DNA of 64,000 bases from Paenibacillus maysiensis (GCF_000520815.1 NZ_ASRY01000315.1:23864-87863), one strand, 5' to 3'. Positions 8,834 through 17,648 are shown, counted from the stretch's first letter. A program made the numbers and translations. The notes: generated from the sequence alone by a model not told the origin.

Positions 8834-8858
8834 CGAATGGTGTTGAATATATAACAAA

Positions 8859-8891
8859 AAGAGTCGCTGCATATAATTAGCAGCGACTCTT
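8859..8891 (-). terminator. Intrinsic terminator after the HigA-like gene
   Basis: A perfect 12-bp stem (AAGAGTCGCTGC and its complement) with a 9-base loop. On the minus strand it is followed by TTTTTGTT. It insulates the toxin-antitoxin pair from gene Y. Confidence 0.8.
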
Positions 8892-8917
8892 CGGGCCACG
8901 TTTAGCAGCCTGCGTCT

Positions 8918-9193
8918 TTATTGATCTGACTTTTCTTGAATAACAATTTTGAGATCCAATGCATCAAGAATTCTAAGGAGAGTCTCAATATTATAATTTT
9001 CTCCACTTGTAACACGCACAATTTGAGGGTGTTTCATCCCAACGGTATCAGCTAATTTCCGGACACTGAGATTACGATTCCCCAGTTGTTTTTTAATTGC
9101 ATTAATAATCTCTAATTTTGGTACAGAAATTGCGTAATATTCATCGGGAACATTCAGGTCTTGGAGATCGTAGACAATGGTGTCATTCGTCAT
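8918..9193 (-). CDS. HigA-like antitoxin, XRE HTH
   Basis: A 91-residue protein from ATG 9193, with AAGGAGAG about 9 bases before it. Residues about 30-85 form a helix-turn-helix (LSVRKLADTVGMKHPQIVRV) followed by NIETLLRILDALDLKIVI, typical of XRE-type antitoxins paired with RelE/HigB toxins. It would neutralise the toxin encoded just upstream and repress the shared promoter. The gap to the toxin gene is 223 bases, longer than usual, and contains a stable hairpin, so antitoxin supply may have its own promoter. A strong terminator follows. Confidence 0.8.
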   Translation of the reverse strand: MTNDTIVYDLQDLNVPDEYYAISVPKLEIINAIKKQLGNRNLSVRKLADTVGMKHPQIVRVTSGENYNIETLLRILDALDLKIVIQEKSDQ

Positions 9194-9407
9194 GGGTGTA
9201 ATCTCTCCTTTCTGAAATCCGAATCCCAAAACGCTAATGAGTACTAACAGCTGCTAAAAATATATTTTGGATATCAGCAATTAGTTACTTTTTAAAAAAG
9301 GTAATCACTCTCCTTTCTTCTTTTTATTACTTTCTTTGTTTGAAAAATAAAGACCATTAGTTTGTTCTGTTCTGGTTCTTTATCGAGAAATAGGGCTAGT
9401 ATTCCCG

Positions 9408-9432
9408 AAGAGAAGGCTACCAGCCTTCTCTT
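9408..9432 (-). other. Hairpin over the toxin stop codon
   Basis: A perfect 11-bp stem (AAGAGAAGGCT and its complement) with a 3-base loop spans the last codons and TAG stop of the HigB-like gene. There is no T-run. It could limit read-through into the antitoxin or protect the 3' end. Confidence 0.5.
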
Positions 9433-9779
9433 GCGGTGATACGCTCAGCAGTAATAATGTCTCGTTTTCTAATTTTTTCATCTTTTTTTATGAAAAAATG
9501 AATAATTGCATACTCTGACCCGGAGAGATGTTTAAATAAAAAACGCCATTCTGTCTTTGATTGCCCTTTAACCTTCAACTCCCAAAATCCAGAACGCTTG
9601 GTATTTTGAATTTTCTTACCAAGATAGTTCTTATCTGTTCCGTGAGCATCAAGTAAAGCCAATGCCTCAAGAATTTTCCGTCGTGCGTCTGGGCAGACAT
9701 TTTGGTTTGCTATCCCGTTGAGAAATGCTTCTTCTGAGAAGACGAGGTTTTTATACTGCTGGATTCGATGGATACTCAT
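9417..9779 (-). CDS. HigB/RelE-superfamily toxin (phage Gp49-like)
   Basis: A 120-residue basic protein. ATG 9779 is preferred over a GTG at 9785, with GGGGAG 9 bases upstream. The segment FWELKVKGQSKTEWRFLF followed by a hydrophobic strand (AIIHFFIKKDEK) is the hallmark of Gp49-like/HigB mRNA interferases of the RelE superfamily. The conserved basic residues in WELKVK and WRFLF would contact RNA. The toxin gene precedes the antitoxin gene, the order usual for higBA. The pair sits between 58-bp repeats and splits two formerly adjacent genes, so it probably arrived as a module. Confidence 0.8.
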   Translation of the reverse strand: MSIHRIQQYKNLVFSEEAFLNGIANQNVCPDARRKILEALALLDAHGTDKNYLGKKIQNTKRSGFWELKVKGQSKTEWRFLFKHLSGSEYAIIHFFIKKDEKIRKRDIITAERITAREGW

Positions 9780-10066
9780 CGACACCAGCTCCCCACTTAT
9801 ATTCGATTTTATAAAAGAACACAGAAGGCAGAACCTTCATACAATAGATGGTAACATATTTGTTACCAAGCGTCAATTATTCTTTGAAATTTTTTTGTTG
9901 GCATCAGAAGGGAGACTTTTTGAAATGCAGCGCACTATAGGTTCTTTTAGAAGTGGGGATTCACTATTGAAGTTTTAGAAAGATAGGAGGGAATATCCAG
10001 ATTTTTTATGAAATTCAAGATTATTTTTTAACATTCTGTAGTATTTCCTTTAGGTTAAAAAATATG

Positions 10067-10124
10067 TGTCCTCATTTGCCTTTAGACTTCTGCTTGTTCT
10101 TTTAGCCATTGTTCGGCCTCCTTG
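10067..10124. repeat. 58-bp direct repeat, copy B
   Basis: Partner of 8776-8833. It holds the C-terminal codons of gene X (EAEQWLKEQAEV) and the start of a truncated gene Y copy (MAKRTSRSLKANED) that is lost after the repeat. Confidence 0.8.
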
Positions 10125-10477
10125 TGGTGAATCCCGACTTGTGTAAACAGGGTAATGATGTAGTCATTGGTGTTCATGACAGCGATTTTGTAAATTTGGA
10201 TGCTGCCTAGGTCGAACAGCTCGACGTATTCAGGGTAACTACCGAAAAGTCCGTCGTCTTCTCGTCTAAAACCTACGAGGCTAAGATCGTGTAGGTTATC
10301 CCCTGCTTCTAGTATGAAGATAGGGCCGGAAGGCTGGAGGGAAAAATACGGATCATCTTGGTCATGGAATAAGTTGCGAAGCTGAGTGAAGTATTCTTGG
10401 ATGTGTTTTAAAAAAGAGGGGGAAAGCGAAGAGTATTGCAGTGAGTCGATGTCTTGCTGGGTCTGTATGATGCGCAC
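10082..10477 (-). CDS. Hypothetical protein, 131 aa (gene X)
   Basis: GTG 10477 is chosen because AGGAGG lies 7 bases before it. The product then begins VRIIQTQQDIDSLQ, matching a second locus (15903-16003) that has an ATG at the same place. A longer frame to 10582 lacks this support. The protein is soluble, acidic and hydrophobic in its core (SGPIFILEAGDNLHDLSLVGFRR, given here as two blocks SGPIFILEAGDN and LHDLSLVGFRR) and ends EAEQWLKEQAEV. Its gene overlaps the start of a gene Y remnant. Because paralogue fragments surround the VgrG-toxin locus, an immunity or adaptor role is plausible but unproven. Confidence 0.55.
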   Translation of the reverse strand: MRIIQTQQDIDSLQYSSLSPSFLKHIQEYFTQLRNLFHDQDDPYFSLQPSGPIFILEAGDNLHDLSLVGFRREDDGLFGSYPEYVELFDLGSIQIYKIAVMNTNDYIITLFTQVGIHHKEAEQWLKEQAEV

Positions 10478-10802
10478 AACGTAACCTCCTAAAAGAAAAT
10501 AAGGCTTCACTGATAACAGGAGCCTTTCAAAGTAATAATATCTATTTTCATTTAAGGCCAAGACGGTTTTAGGGTACTTCATATATTCATTCGTTCGCTA
10601 TGTTAATTCAAAATAACAGAATGGATGGGGCTTTATGTAAACAAAAGCTTTATTCTATCCGATACATACATAAGAATGGTTTGCTGTTAAAAATAACCTC
10701 TTAAACTCAGAATCTGAATGGTGTGATAGCTACGAACACATGTAAACACAAGGTAGCTGGCGAACGCGCCTTGTGCCGCTGGAAAGGAGATAAGGAAAAG
10801 CA

Positions 10803-13790
10803 TTGGACGTACTGCAAAACGGAATAGGATATGAAAGTCTACGCTTATACGGTCCCTTTCAACCTCAGCATATGGAACAATTGCGAATTACCAGGGCCGT
10901 TAACGATCATGCATACCTGTATGTGAGCGGCATGCTGTCGGAAGAACAGGGAGCCGCGTGTGTTGGACAGGACATGGAGCAGGAACCGATTGTCATACGT
11001 CAGTTGGATGAGCAAGGACAGTCGATCAGAAGATTGTTTCACGGGCTGGTTACACGCATGTCCGTACACTGCATAAGGGGAGTATATACCTTTGAACTGG
11101 AGGCGGCCTCGCATTCCTACCAAATGGATATCAAGACGAAAAGGCGCTCTTATCAGGACATACATCGTACCTATGATGATCTGGTCACTACAATGATTCG
11201 GAAGTACATGTATGGAGATGCGATTGATACGGTAACCAACTATGCCGAGTTAGGTGCTTTTGTTTTACAATATGAAGAAACCGACTGGGCCTTTTTAAAG
11301 CGCCTTGTCTCTCGCTTTGGTTCGGTACTTGTGCCGGAGATCACGGCTGCATCACCTAAGGTTTTCTTTGGAATGCCAGAAGGCAAGCAGTACAAGGTTG
11401 AGCGAGATGTATTTTACAGGGTACGAAAAACGTTTCATGAGTTAGATACAGGAAAACCAGGGGAACGTGCTGGCGCGTATGTCACCTATACGATTGAAAA
11501 TCTGCAATACTATGCGCTGGGTGACTTGATTACGTTACCCGTCGGACAAGGCAAAGAGCTAGTTGTTGTTCGGGCAGTGACAGAGTTAAGGGGCGGTTTA
11601 CTCCAAACTCGTTATGATCTCCAAGCCGAACGGGATATTCACTATACTCGGTATGAAAATGATCAAGCTATCGGGATTTCGCTCACGGGAATGGTGCTGA
11701 AGGCACAACAGGATTTCGTACAACTTCAACTGGAAATAGATCCGAAGCAAGACCCAGCTAAAGCTTGTTGGTTTCCCGTAGCCACCCGTTATGTCGCGGA
11801 AGAACATAGCGGCTGGTACGACATGCCTGAAGTTGGGGAACAGGTGGAATTGTATCTGCCTACACACTGTGAACAGGAAGCCTATGTGACCGATTCCTTG
11901 CGACAACATCGCCACGCCAATGGACAGCCAGATGTGAAGGTATGGAAACACGTACAAGGTAGCGGCGTAGAAATGTCTGAGCAGGAGATGACCCTGTCCA
12001 CTTCCGATGGGTTTTCGATTACACTACATGAGGATACGGGTATCACCATTAACAGTCTGGGAAATATACAGATTCAGGGCGGTCATGTAAAGCTGGATGC
12101 AGGTCAGGAACTATCACTTGAAGCTGGAACCGCACTATACTTAAAAGGTGGAGCCAGCAGTATGGTACTGGATGGTGAGACGGATACCCAAGCCCCAGTG
12201 ATTTATCAGGAGGGTACGGTGAAGGCTCCTGTTTTCGTAGCTGACCTCCCTCCTGTACCCGAGCCGCCGTTGATGAATATTAAGGCGTATGAGGCAGCGC
12301 AATCGGCAGCAGCTAACGCTTCTTCCAGAAGTACAACTTCTACTCCTACGGCAAAGGTTACAAGTCCAGCGGCGCTTCAACAGGCCAACGCATTGCTGGG
12401 TACAGTATCCAAGCTATTAGGCTCCATTCCAGCAGTCGGAAATGTGGCCAGTGTGATGTTGAATACATCGGGCGGAATAGCAGGCAAGGTAGCAGCAACA
12501 GTTTTACAAGCAACCGCAGCGGTTCCTGTTCGGAGCAAAGGAACGCCTACCTTGGGAGCATCTAAGGAAACGGGTGTACATCCGTTAAAACATTTGGCAG
12601 GACTGGCGCTTCAAGGATTGATTAGTCAGTATGAGCATGAGCAAGCGAAACAAGCCTATTATAGCAAGTGGATTTTAGGTAAAGTATATACGAGTGCGCG
12701 TCATGTGGCACATTCCGGTGGTCCCCTAGAGTTCGTTCAAAACTTGCTGAAAGAGTCTAATGCCATGGTTCATGCGTATCAACAGATTCCGGTAGATCTT
12801 AGACAACGCTGGAGGGCGAACTATGACAGTTACATGGCACAACAAGCAAAGCCAACGCAAGAAGAGAAATCTCAGTCTTGGTGGGAACGAGCATTAGAGA
12901 AGCAAGGTGAAGCTGAATTACTGAACGCACAACTACAGTTAGAAGGAGCCCGGATTAGCAGTGAAATGGCATGGGATGCTACACAAGGAGCATACCAAGC
13001 TGGTTTAAGAAGTGTATCACATGGTAAACATCATATTGACTACAGCCCAAAACATCCGATTGCAGGTAAAACAGGTGAAGTGATAGGAGATGTTTTCAGC
13101 ACTGTAGCTGGAGTTGGAGAGATGATGATTGGTACGGGGGGAGAGGTTGGTGGTTTTCTCCTTGATGGATCGGTCGTATTGTCTCCGGCTGGTGTGTTGG
13201 TGAACGTTGCATCTGCTGGTTTTATATATCATGGAGGTGTGATGTCCTATCATGGGGCGTCAAATGCAGGAGGAGATTCTGCTGAACTCTGGAAAATGAT
13301 TAAAGAAAAAAACAAGCAGGGCTCGACCCCTCCTAAGCCCACTGATACCAAGTCGAGTAAGGGCTCGCCAACACCACAGAAACCAAAAAAGAGTGTTCCT
13401 GAAAATAAAGGAAACAAGGATGCAGAACCAGGCCCTTATTCTAATCTTGTAGATTCGAAACATGTGGGGCCAGGTAAAAACTTCACACCTGCCCAAAAGA
13501 AAAAAATTATAGAGGAAAATAGAAAACAAAACGGAGGCGTGGTAAAATCTGATCAATCTGGTCAAATAGCTACTAAGCCACAAAAAAGCCAAAAAGGTGT
13601 TACTCCCGATCAGAATGAATGGCAAATTGATCATATTTACCCCAAAGATAAAGGTGGAAGTAACAGTTATAGTAATGCCCAGGTACTAACACGTAAAGAA
13701 AACAGAGATAAATCAAATATTTTGCCTTCAGATTCATCGAAAGCCAATAAAGCGAATCCACCTTCTAAACCTAAAAAAGGGAGACCATAA
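10803..13790 (+). CDS. VgrG-like spike protein with C-terminal HNH nuclease toxin
   Basis: A 995-residue protein starting at TTG 10803, with AAGGA 6 bases upstream. Residues about 1-280 follow the VgrG/phage late-control D plan (AFLKRLVSRFGSVLVPE, then a receptor-binding-like beta region). Residues about 290-450 form the OB-fold and beta-helix spike (WYDMPEVGEQVELYLPTHCEQ, cited here in two parts WYDMPEVGEQ and VELYLPTH; later repeating IQIQGGHVKLDAGQ). A long Ala-rich helical and hydrophobic middle follows, then a Lys/Pro-rich linker. The last 60 residues carry an HNH core, DH at 943-944 with N958, N967 and K970. This is a polymorphic toxin: spike-delivered nuclease. The coupled downstream gene is the likely immunity factor. 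No sheath or tube genes are in view, so delivery is unknown. Confidence 0.85.
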   Translation: MDVLQNGIGYESLRLYGPFQPQHMEQLRITRAVNDHAYLYVSGMLSEEQGAACVGQDMEQEPIVIRQLDEQGQSIRRLFHGLVTRMSVHCIRGVYTFELEAASHSYQMDIKTKRRSYQDIHRTYDDLVTTMIRKYMYGDAIDTVTNYAELGAFVLQYEETDWAFLKRLVSRFGSVLVPEITAASPKVFFGMPEGKQYKVERDVFYRVRKTFHELDTGKPGERAGAYVTYTIENLQYYALGDLITLPVGQGKELVVVRAVTELRGGLLQTRYDLQAERDIHYTRYENDQAIGISLTGMVLKAQQDFVQLQLEIDPKQDPAKACWFPVATRYVAEEHSGWYDMPEVGEQVELYLPTHCEQEAYVTDSLRQHRHANGQPDVKVWKHVQGSGVEMSEQEMTLSTSDGFSITLHEDTGITINSLGNIQIQGGHVKLDAGQELSLEAGTALYLKGGASSMVLDGETDTQAPVIYQEGTVKAPVFVADLPPVPEPPLMNIKAYEAAQSAAANASSRSTTSTPTAKVTSPAALQQANALLGTVSKLLGSIPAVGNVASVMLNTSGGIAGKVAATVLQATAAVPVRSKGTPTLGASKETGVHPLKHLAGLALQGLISQYEHEQAKQAYYSKWILGKVYTSARHVAHSGGPLEFVQNLLKESNAMVHAYQQIPVDLRQRWRANYDSYMAQQAKPTQEEKSQSWWERALEKQGEAELLNAQLQLEGARISSEMAWDATQGAYQAGLRSVSHGKHHIDYSPKHPIAGKTGEVIGDVFSTVAGVGEMMIGTGGEVGGFLLDGSVVLSPAGVLVNVASAGFIYHGGVMSYHGASNAGGDSAELWKMIKEKNKQGSTPPKPTDTKSSKGSPTPQKPKKSVPENKGNKDAEPGPYSNLVDSKHVGPGKNFTPAQKKKIIEENRKQNGGVVKSDQSGQIATKPQKSQKGVTPDQNEWQIDHIYPKDKGGSNSYSNAQVLTRKENRDKSNILPSDSSKANKANPPSKPKKGRP

Positions 13791-14464
13791 TGAAGCCTAT
13801 AATGATAACTAAAGGATGGAATAAACACGATCTTTGGAAGGGATGTATACTTTCATCTATTGCGCACGCAATTATGGTGGCCCATTACCCTGAACTGTCC
13901 TATGAACATTCTTGGGATGGAATGAACTACAGTGTTATCGACGGAGCAGGTGGGAGAGCAACAATTACATTCAGTGAAAAGTATTGTGTTGCAGCATTCC
14001 GAAATGACAATGTTTCTCGTTCAGATGTTAAAGCTGCTATTGATTTTTTTGAAGGAGCACCCAATGAAGTCTTGGAGCTAGCGAGAAACGAAACTTTGGA
14101 GTATCTGCTGGAAGAAGGGGAAGATGGTGTGCCCATACCCTCTATTACTACAGCTTTTTGGGGGGATCAGGATAACATAATCTCTATAGATAACGTAGTA
14201 AGAATCGTTTTAAATGGTGGCTATCTTTTAGAAAGCCAGTTAATGGAATATGATTCAGCGGTTGAATCTTGGCGAGATTATTATGAGATGACGGATGAAC
14301 AAGTTGATCTTCTTAAATCAATATACACGAGAAAAATTAAAGATTTAAGTAATGACATAATATTAACCAAGGAAGAAATTGAAGCAATTGGAACGAGTGA
14401 TCCTGAGGGATTGAATGAAAGCGAGACTTCCTTTGGGGAAATTGGAATACGTTGGGGCAATTAA
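13790..14464 (+). CDS. Candidate immunity protein for the HNH toxin
   Basis: A 224-residue acidic protein. Its ATG overlaps the toxin stop by one base (TAATG), so the two are translationally coupled. That is the standard arrangement for toxin and immunity genes and the main evidence for this call. No transmembrane segment or signal peptide is present, fitting a cytoplasmic inhibitor of a nuclease. Acidic runs such as EEGEDG could mimic nucleic acid. I do not recognise a named immunity family. A strong terminator follows after one more small gene, so all three probably form one operon. Confidence 0.65.
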   Translation: MKPIMITKGWNKHDLWKGCILSSIAHAIMVAHYPELSYEHSWDGMNYSVIDGAGGRATITFSEKYCVAAFRNDNVSRSDVKAAIDFFEGAPNEVLELARNETLEYLLEEGEDGVPIPSITTAFWGDQDNIISIDNVVRIVLNGGYLLESQLMEYDSAVESWRDYYEMTDEQVDLLKSIYTRKIKDLSNDIILTKEEIEAIGTSDPEGLNESETSFGEIGIRWGN

Positions 14465-14505
14465 CGCTGGTAGTCAGATGTTATTGTCTTGCTTTATCTG
14501 AGTGA

Positions 14506-14559
14506 TAGCGACGATACTGATTTTGGCGAAGTTTGACGCTTTCATCGGTATCGTTGCTA
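14506..14559. repeat. Imperfect inverted repeat in the toxin operon
   Basis: Arms of 16 bases (TAGCGACGATACTGAT against its near complement at 14544-14559) pair with a few wobble positions. There is no T-run. It could be an mRNA stem between the immunity gene and the 56-aa gene. Confidence 0.4.
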
Positions 14560-14628
14560 AATGTTATTGATAGATATTGAATAGGTACATATAATTGACA
14601 GTATTAAAAAGGAAGGGATTGGACTAGC

Positions 14629-14799
14629 ATGGCTAAAAATACTGGCAATGACTACAGAAAAGGAGCTGTAAGAGATAGATCTCAAACTTACAATCCTAAA
14701 AATGACACGTGGGTTAAAAGGGATGCAAGTAATGGAAGATTCTTAGAAGCTAAAACGTCTGATAACACTCCTTTTAAGGGAGTTAGGAAGGAAAAGTAA
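14629..14799 (+). CDS. Small basic protein, 56 aa
   Basis: ATG 14629 is preceded by GGAAGGG about 13 bases upstream. The product is 56 residues, rich in Lys, Arg, Asp and Asn (KGAVRDRSQTYNPKND, then GRFLEAKTSDNTPFKGVRKE). This pattern recurs in short hypothetical proteins of many bacteria, where phrases like YNPK-TWVKRD and PFKGVRKEK are conserved, as I recall; I know no function. It lies between the immunity candidate and a strong terminator. Confidence 0.6.
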   Translation: MAKNTGNDYRKGAVRDRSQTYNPKNDTWVKRDASNGRFLEAKTSDNTPFKGVRKEK

Positions 14800-14911
14800 C
14801 TTTTTGATAGAGGGTTAGTAATTTTAATATGTGTGGAGAACAGAGAGTAGTTTGTCTGTTTTCATTGTAAGCGAAACCAATTTAACTGATTGGTACACTG
14901 ATTCAAATAAA

Positions 14912-14957
14912 GGCGGCGGTTGAAACAGAAGTCATTCTGTCTTGACCGCTGCTTTTT
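14912..14957 (+). terminator. Terminator of the toxin operon
   Basis: A long stem of 17-base arms (GGCGGTTGAAACAGA with its wobble-containing complement) is followed by seven T residues on the plus strand. Confidence 0.8.
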
Positions 14958-15180
14958 TTAGCTGATCCAATTTGGGTTTTGTCTATGTGATTTTAGAGTT
15001 GAGCCTATTTATATTCATTCAATTTTGAATTTATTATCTTTTTTTGAAAAAACAAATATACCGACATAAAACGACAAATTTTTCATTGGATAAATGGTAT
15101 TATTACTTTTGTACCTCCCTTCATACTAATGAGTAATACTAAAGTAGGTATAATTTGTCAATTAACTCTATAAATAACTT

Positions 15181-15912
15181 GGTATGCTTCGCTTTTAAAG
15201 TACGGGTATGAAGTAACGAAAATACCAGAAAGTCTAAATTGTCCTGATAGAATTTGGGTATTAATTCCTTAATGAGGATGTAAAACTATTTAGACAGGCT
15301 TTGCAACTTAAGTATTTATCTGGTGATGATGCATTTTCAGAAGTAGAAAGCCCTGTTGATTTGGATTTTGAATGTGTTGCATATGTGCAGAAAAACAAAT
15401 CTAGAGCGCCTAAATAGATTTCGTTTATAGATGGGCATTTTGATGTGAACTCTTTGGGCTTAATGAATGCTTCTAACTCTTTTATATTGTTATTGCGAGT
15501 TAGAAATCGAATTTTTGGAGTTCCATTTGGCTATGGCTATAGTGTTCTTGATCGATCAAAAATAGAACCTAGTTTTGGATTAAAGGTAACCCTGAATGTC
15601 ATAGACCCACAGCGTATCGAAACTTTGGACACTAGAAATATTGATTTAGTTACCAAGCAGAGGAGAACACATGTAACCGTAGGGAGCACAGTATCTGAAT
15701 TGGGATTAAATCAAAATATAGATTGGGTAAGGTTTGTAAGCGGCAAACCTGTATCTAAAGATTTTGCAACTAAGTTGTCGGGTTCTGATCCATTGTCCAT
15801 AACAACTGATGTATATTTGGGGGATTTAGGTAGTCTAAGTAAGGACTTATTGCAAAAAATACACTTAGATGAATATAAAAAGCAATTTAAATTGAGAAGC
15901 CGGAGCGATTGA
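15181..15912 (+). pseudogene. DUF6119/TIGR04141 family relic
   Basis: The plus strand holds pieces of one protein. Frame one reads KYGYEVTKIPESLNCPDRIW up to about 15270. After a frame change it continues NEDVKLFRQALQLKYLSG to a TAG at 15414, probably a former Trp codon (SRAPK-stop-ISFIDG). It then runs on as FILLLRVRNRIFGVPFGYGY and FGLKVTLNVIDPQRIETLDT. The last two blocks match the N-terminal half of TIGR04141/DUF6119 sporadically distributed proteins, often found in defence islands. The gene is cut at about 15893, where it joins a minus-strand fragment of gene X; the final codons (LRSRSD) come from that fragment. It is not functional. Confidence 0.75.
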
Positions 15913-16003
15913 TCTGAACGGCACTCCATTGGGGGTCGGCTAGGTCATAGTAGAGATTATCTTGGAGAGCGGTGATGTCTTGTTGGGTTTGTATGAGACG
16001 CAT
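15903..16003 (-). pseudogene. 5' fragment of a gene X paralogue
   Basis: From ATG 16003, preceded by AGGAGG and 5 bases, the minus strand reads MRLIQTQQDITALQDNLYYD and a few more codons. This is clearly homologous to the start of the 131-aa gene X at 10477. Homology ends at the junction with the DUF6119 relic near 15900. It marks a recombination breakpoint. Confidence 0.7.
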
Positions 16004-16207
16004 AAAGACCTCCTAAGATATATTGTTATAGTATCAATTCAATATTAGGTAATGTAATATAGAATTAGCACTATGAATGCAATCAATACTGTTCCAATTG
16101 CAAAATGACTTTTTTTGAAATATCTAACAATTGAGCTGTTTGATGTAGTTAGCTTTAAAAATAATAGTACTACTAATTTAATTACATATGAGTTGAAAAA
16201 GGAGGAT

Positions 16208-16229
16208 TATATACTTAATTAAGTATATA
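16208..16229. promoter_or_regulatory. Perfect 22-bp palindrome between ribosome site and start codon
   Basis: Half-site TATATACTTAA meets its exact complement. AGGAGG lies at about 16200-16205 and the ATG at 16238, so the palindrome fills the gap between them. In RNA it could fold and bring the ribosome site close to the start; in DNA it could be an operator. Confidence 0.6.
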
Positions 16230-16237
16230 TAAATTGT

Positions 16238-17644
16238 ATGAAAACTATTGTGCAGGTATTTACTGATGGAGAAAACCAACCTATAGGGCTAACTGAAATC
16301 ATTGACAGCTGGCTAGAAAATTGGAATGCAAACTACTTGGACATTGGAGAAATAGAATTTGAACCAGGAAGAAATTTGAAAGAATCTAGTGTAGCAAATT
16401 CAATACCTGCTCTCCTTAAAAGGATTTCAACTATTCGAAATCCAGATATTTTCTTTGTAGCTAAGCAAACTCAAGACTTGTTAGGTGGAGTGGAAGTGAC
16501 TGTCCACTCGCCCGACGGGTCTAACGCTGATAAAAGATATCCTTTACTTTGGGCATCAGGACAGTATGGAGTAAATAGCTTTGTCGTTTGTCCTTATCAG
16601 AAAACCAGACCTACTGGAGCACAAAATAGATTGCCTAATCGTCACTCAAAAAGGAATATAGAATTTTTGAGCGATTGGGATGTAAATAACCCGGCAAGTT
16701 TTATTAGGCAAATTATTCCCATCATTGATTTGCAAAACGGTTCTCTTGATGCACTTCCTACAAAAGTGCAGTTATCAATATTATCTTGGAAGGATATAGG
16801 GCAATTTTTCTCCCATACTCTTGCTCGTAAAATTATAGGAGAGAATCAAAAAGTAATAAATCATTTGGAAGAATTTCGCGCTAAATTAAAATTGTTAGCT
16901 GACGCGTGTTTAGCTTCAGCAGAATACTCTAATCAAAGTTCCTTGCTGAAATTAGAAAATAAATGGATTCAAATTTATAATTCTAGGCCTGATAGTGGAC
17001 ATTGGGAACGTGGTGAGGGTCAGTTTGATTCCATTGATGGAAGAGTTATGTTCACATTGGATGAAATTGAAAAGTTGCCTCCGATCGGAAAACCTGAAAA
17101 ATTCGAGCTTTGGCTACCTCAAATGGTTTCTAATCATGCTTGGCTATTAGAACAAAGAAGTAGAGGTTATGGAAGCAAGCGATTAAGAAATATCGTCATA
17201 GAACTAAACGGAAAATGCAAGATAAAATATGCTGATGATCTGACTTCAGAAGATTGGGATCTTTTGAAAGCAAACAAAGGCTTACTTTTAGAAAGGTTGG
17301 ATTGGAAACCTGATTTTTATAAGGTTTCTGAAATGGTTAATCTACTCGAAAGAAATGGAGTGGCCAAAAAGGGACTTAAGTCAACGAATCGAATAATTAT
17401 AGAACAAATTATAGAACAACTTCATAGAGAGGATTTATATTTTAGTAGTCACAGAGCATATAAGATAGGTTGGGAAAGTGAATTTGCTGCGCGATTGAAA
17501 GAACTTCCAGCGAATTCAACATTATTAGTTCCTAGAATTCCTGAAGCACTATTACCGAAGGTTCATGGGGTCGAAGTGATTGCTGCTGAAAATTGCACTA
17601 AACTTCATTTACTAACTCTAAGACAACTGCATCGGAGAGGATGA
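16238..17644 (+). CDS. Candidate restriction-module protein, 468 aa, unknown family
   Basis: A soluble 468-residue protein from ATG 16238. The usual ribosome site is about 32 bases away, across a palindrome that may fold out. No ATPase or nuclease motif is evident. The middle (GHWERGEGQFDS, then KFELWLPQMVSNHAWLLEQR) and the C-terminal third are helical with conserved-looking aromatic residues. It ends 4 bases before a PD-(D/E)XK nuclease gene and is convergent with a DNA methyltransferase gene, so a DNA-recognition or restriction subunit is the natural inference. I do not recognise the family. No close paralogue occurs in the window. Confidence 0.6.
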   Translation: MKTIVQVFTDGENQPIGLTEIIDSWLENWNANYLDIGEIEFEPGRNLKESSVANSIPALLKRISTIRNPDIFFVAKQTQDLLGGVEVTVHSPDGSNADKRYPLLWASGQYGVNSFVVCPYQKTRPTGAQNRLPNRHSKRNIEFLSDWDVNNPASFIRQIIPIIDLQNGSLDALPTKVQLSILSWKDIGQFFSHTLARKIIGENQKVINHLEEFRAKLKLLADACLASAEYSNQSSLLKLENKWIQIYNSRPDSGHWERGEGQFDSIDGRVMFTLDEIEKLPPIGKPEKFELWLPQMVSNHAWLLEQRSRGYGSKRLRNIVIELNGKCKIKYADDLTSEDWDLLKANKGLLLERLDWKPDFYKVSEMVNLLERNGVAKKGLKSTNRIIIEQIIEQLHREDLYFSSHRAYKIGWESEFAARLKELPANSTLLVPRIPEALLPKVHGVEVIAAENCTKLHLLTLRQLHRRG

Positions 17645-17648
17645 AACG

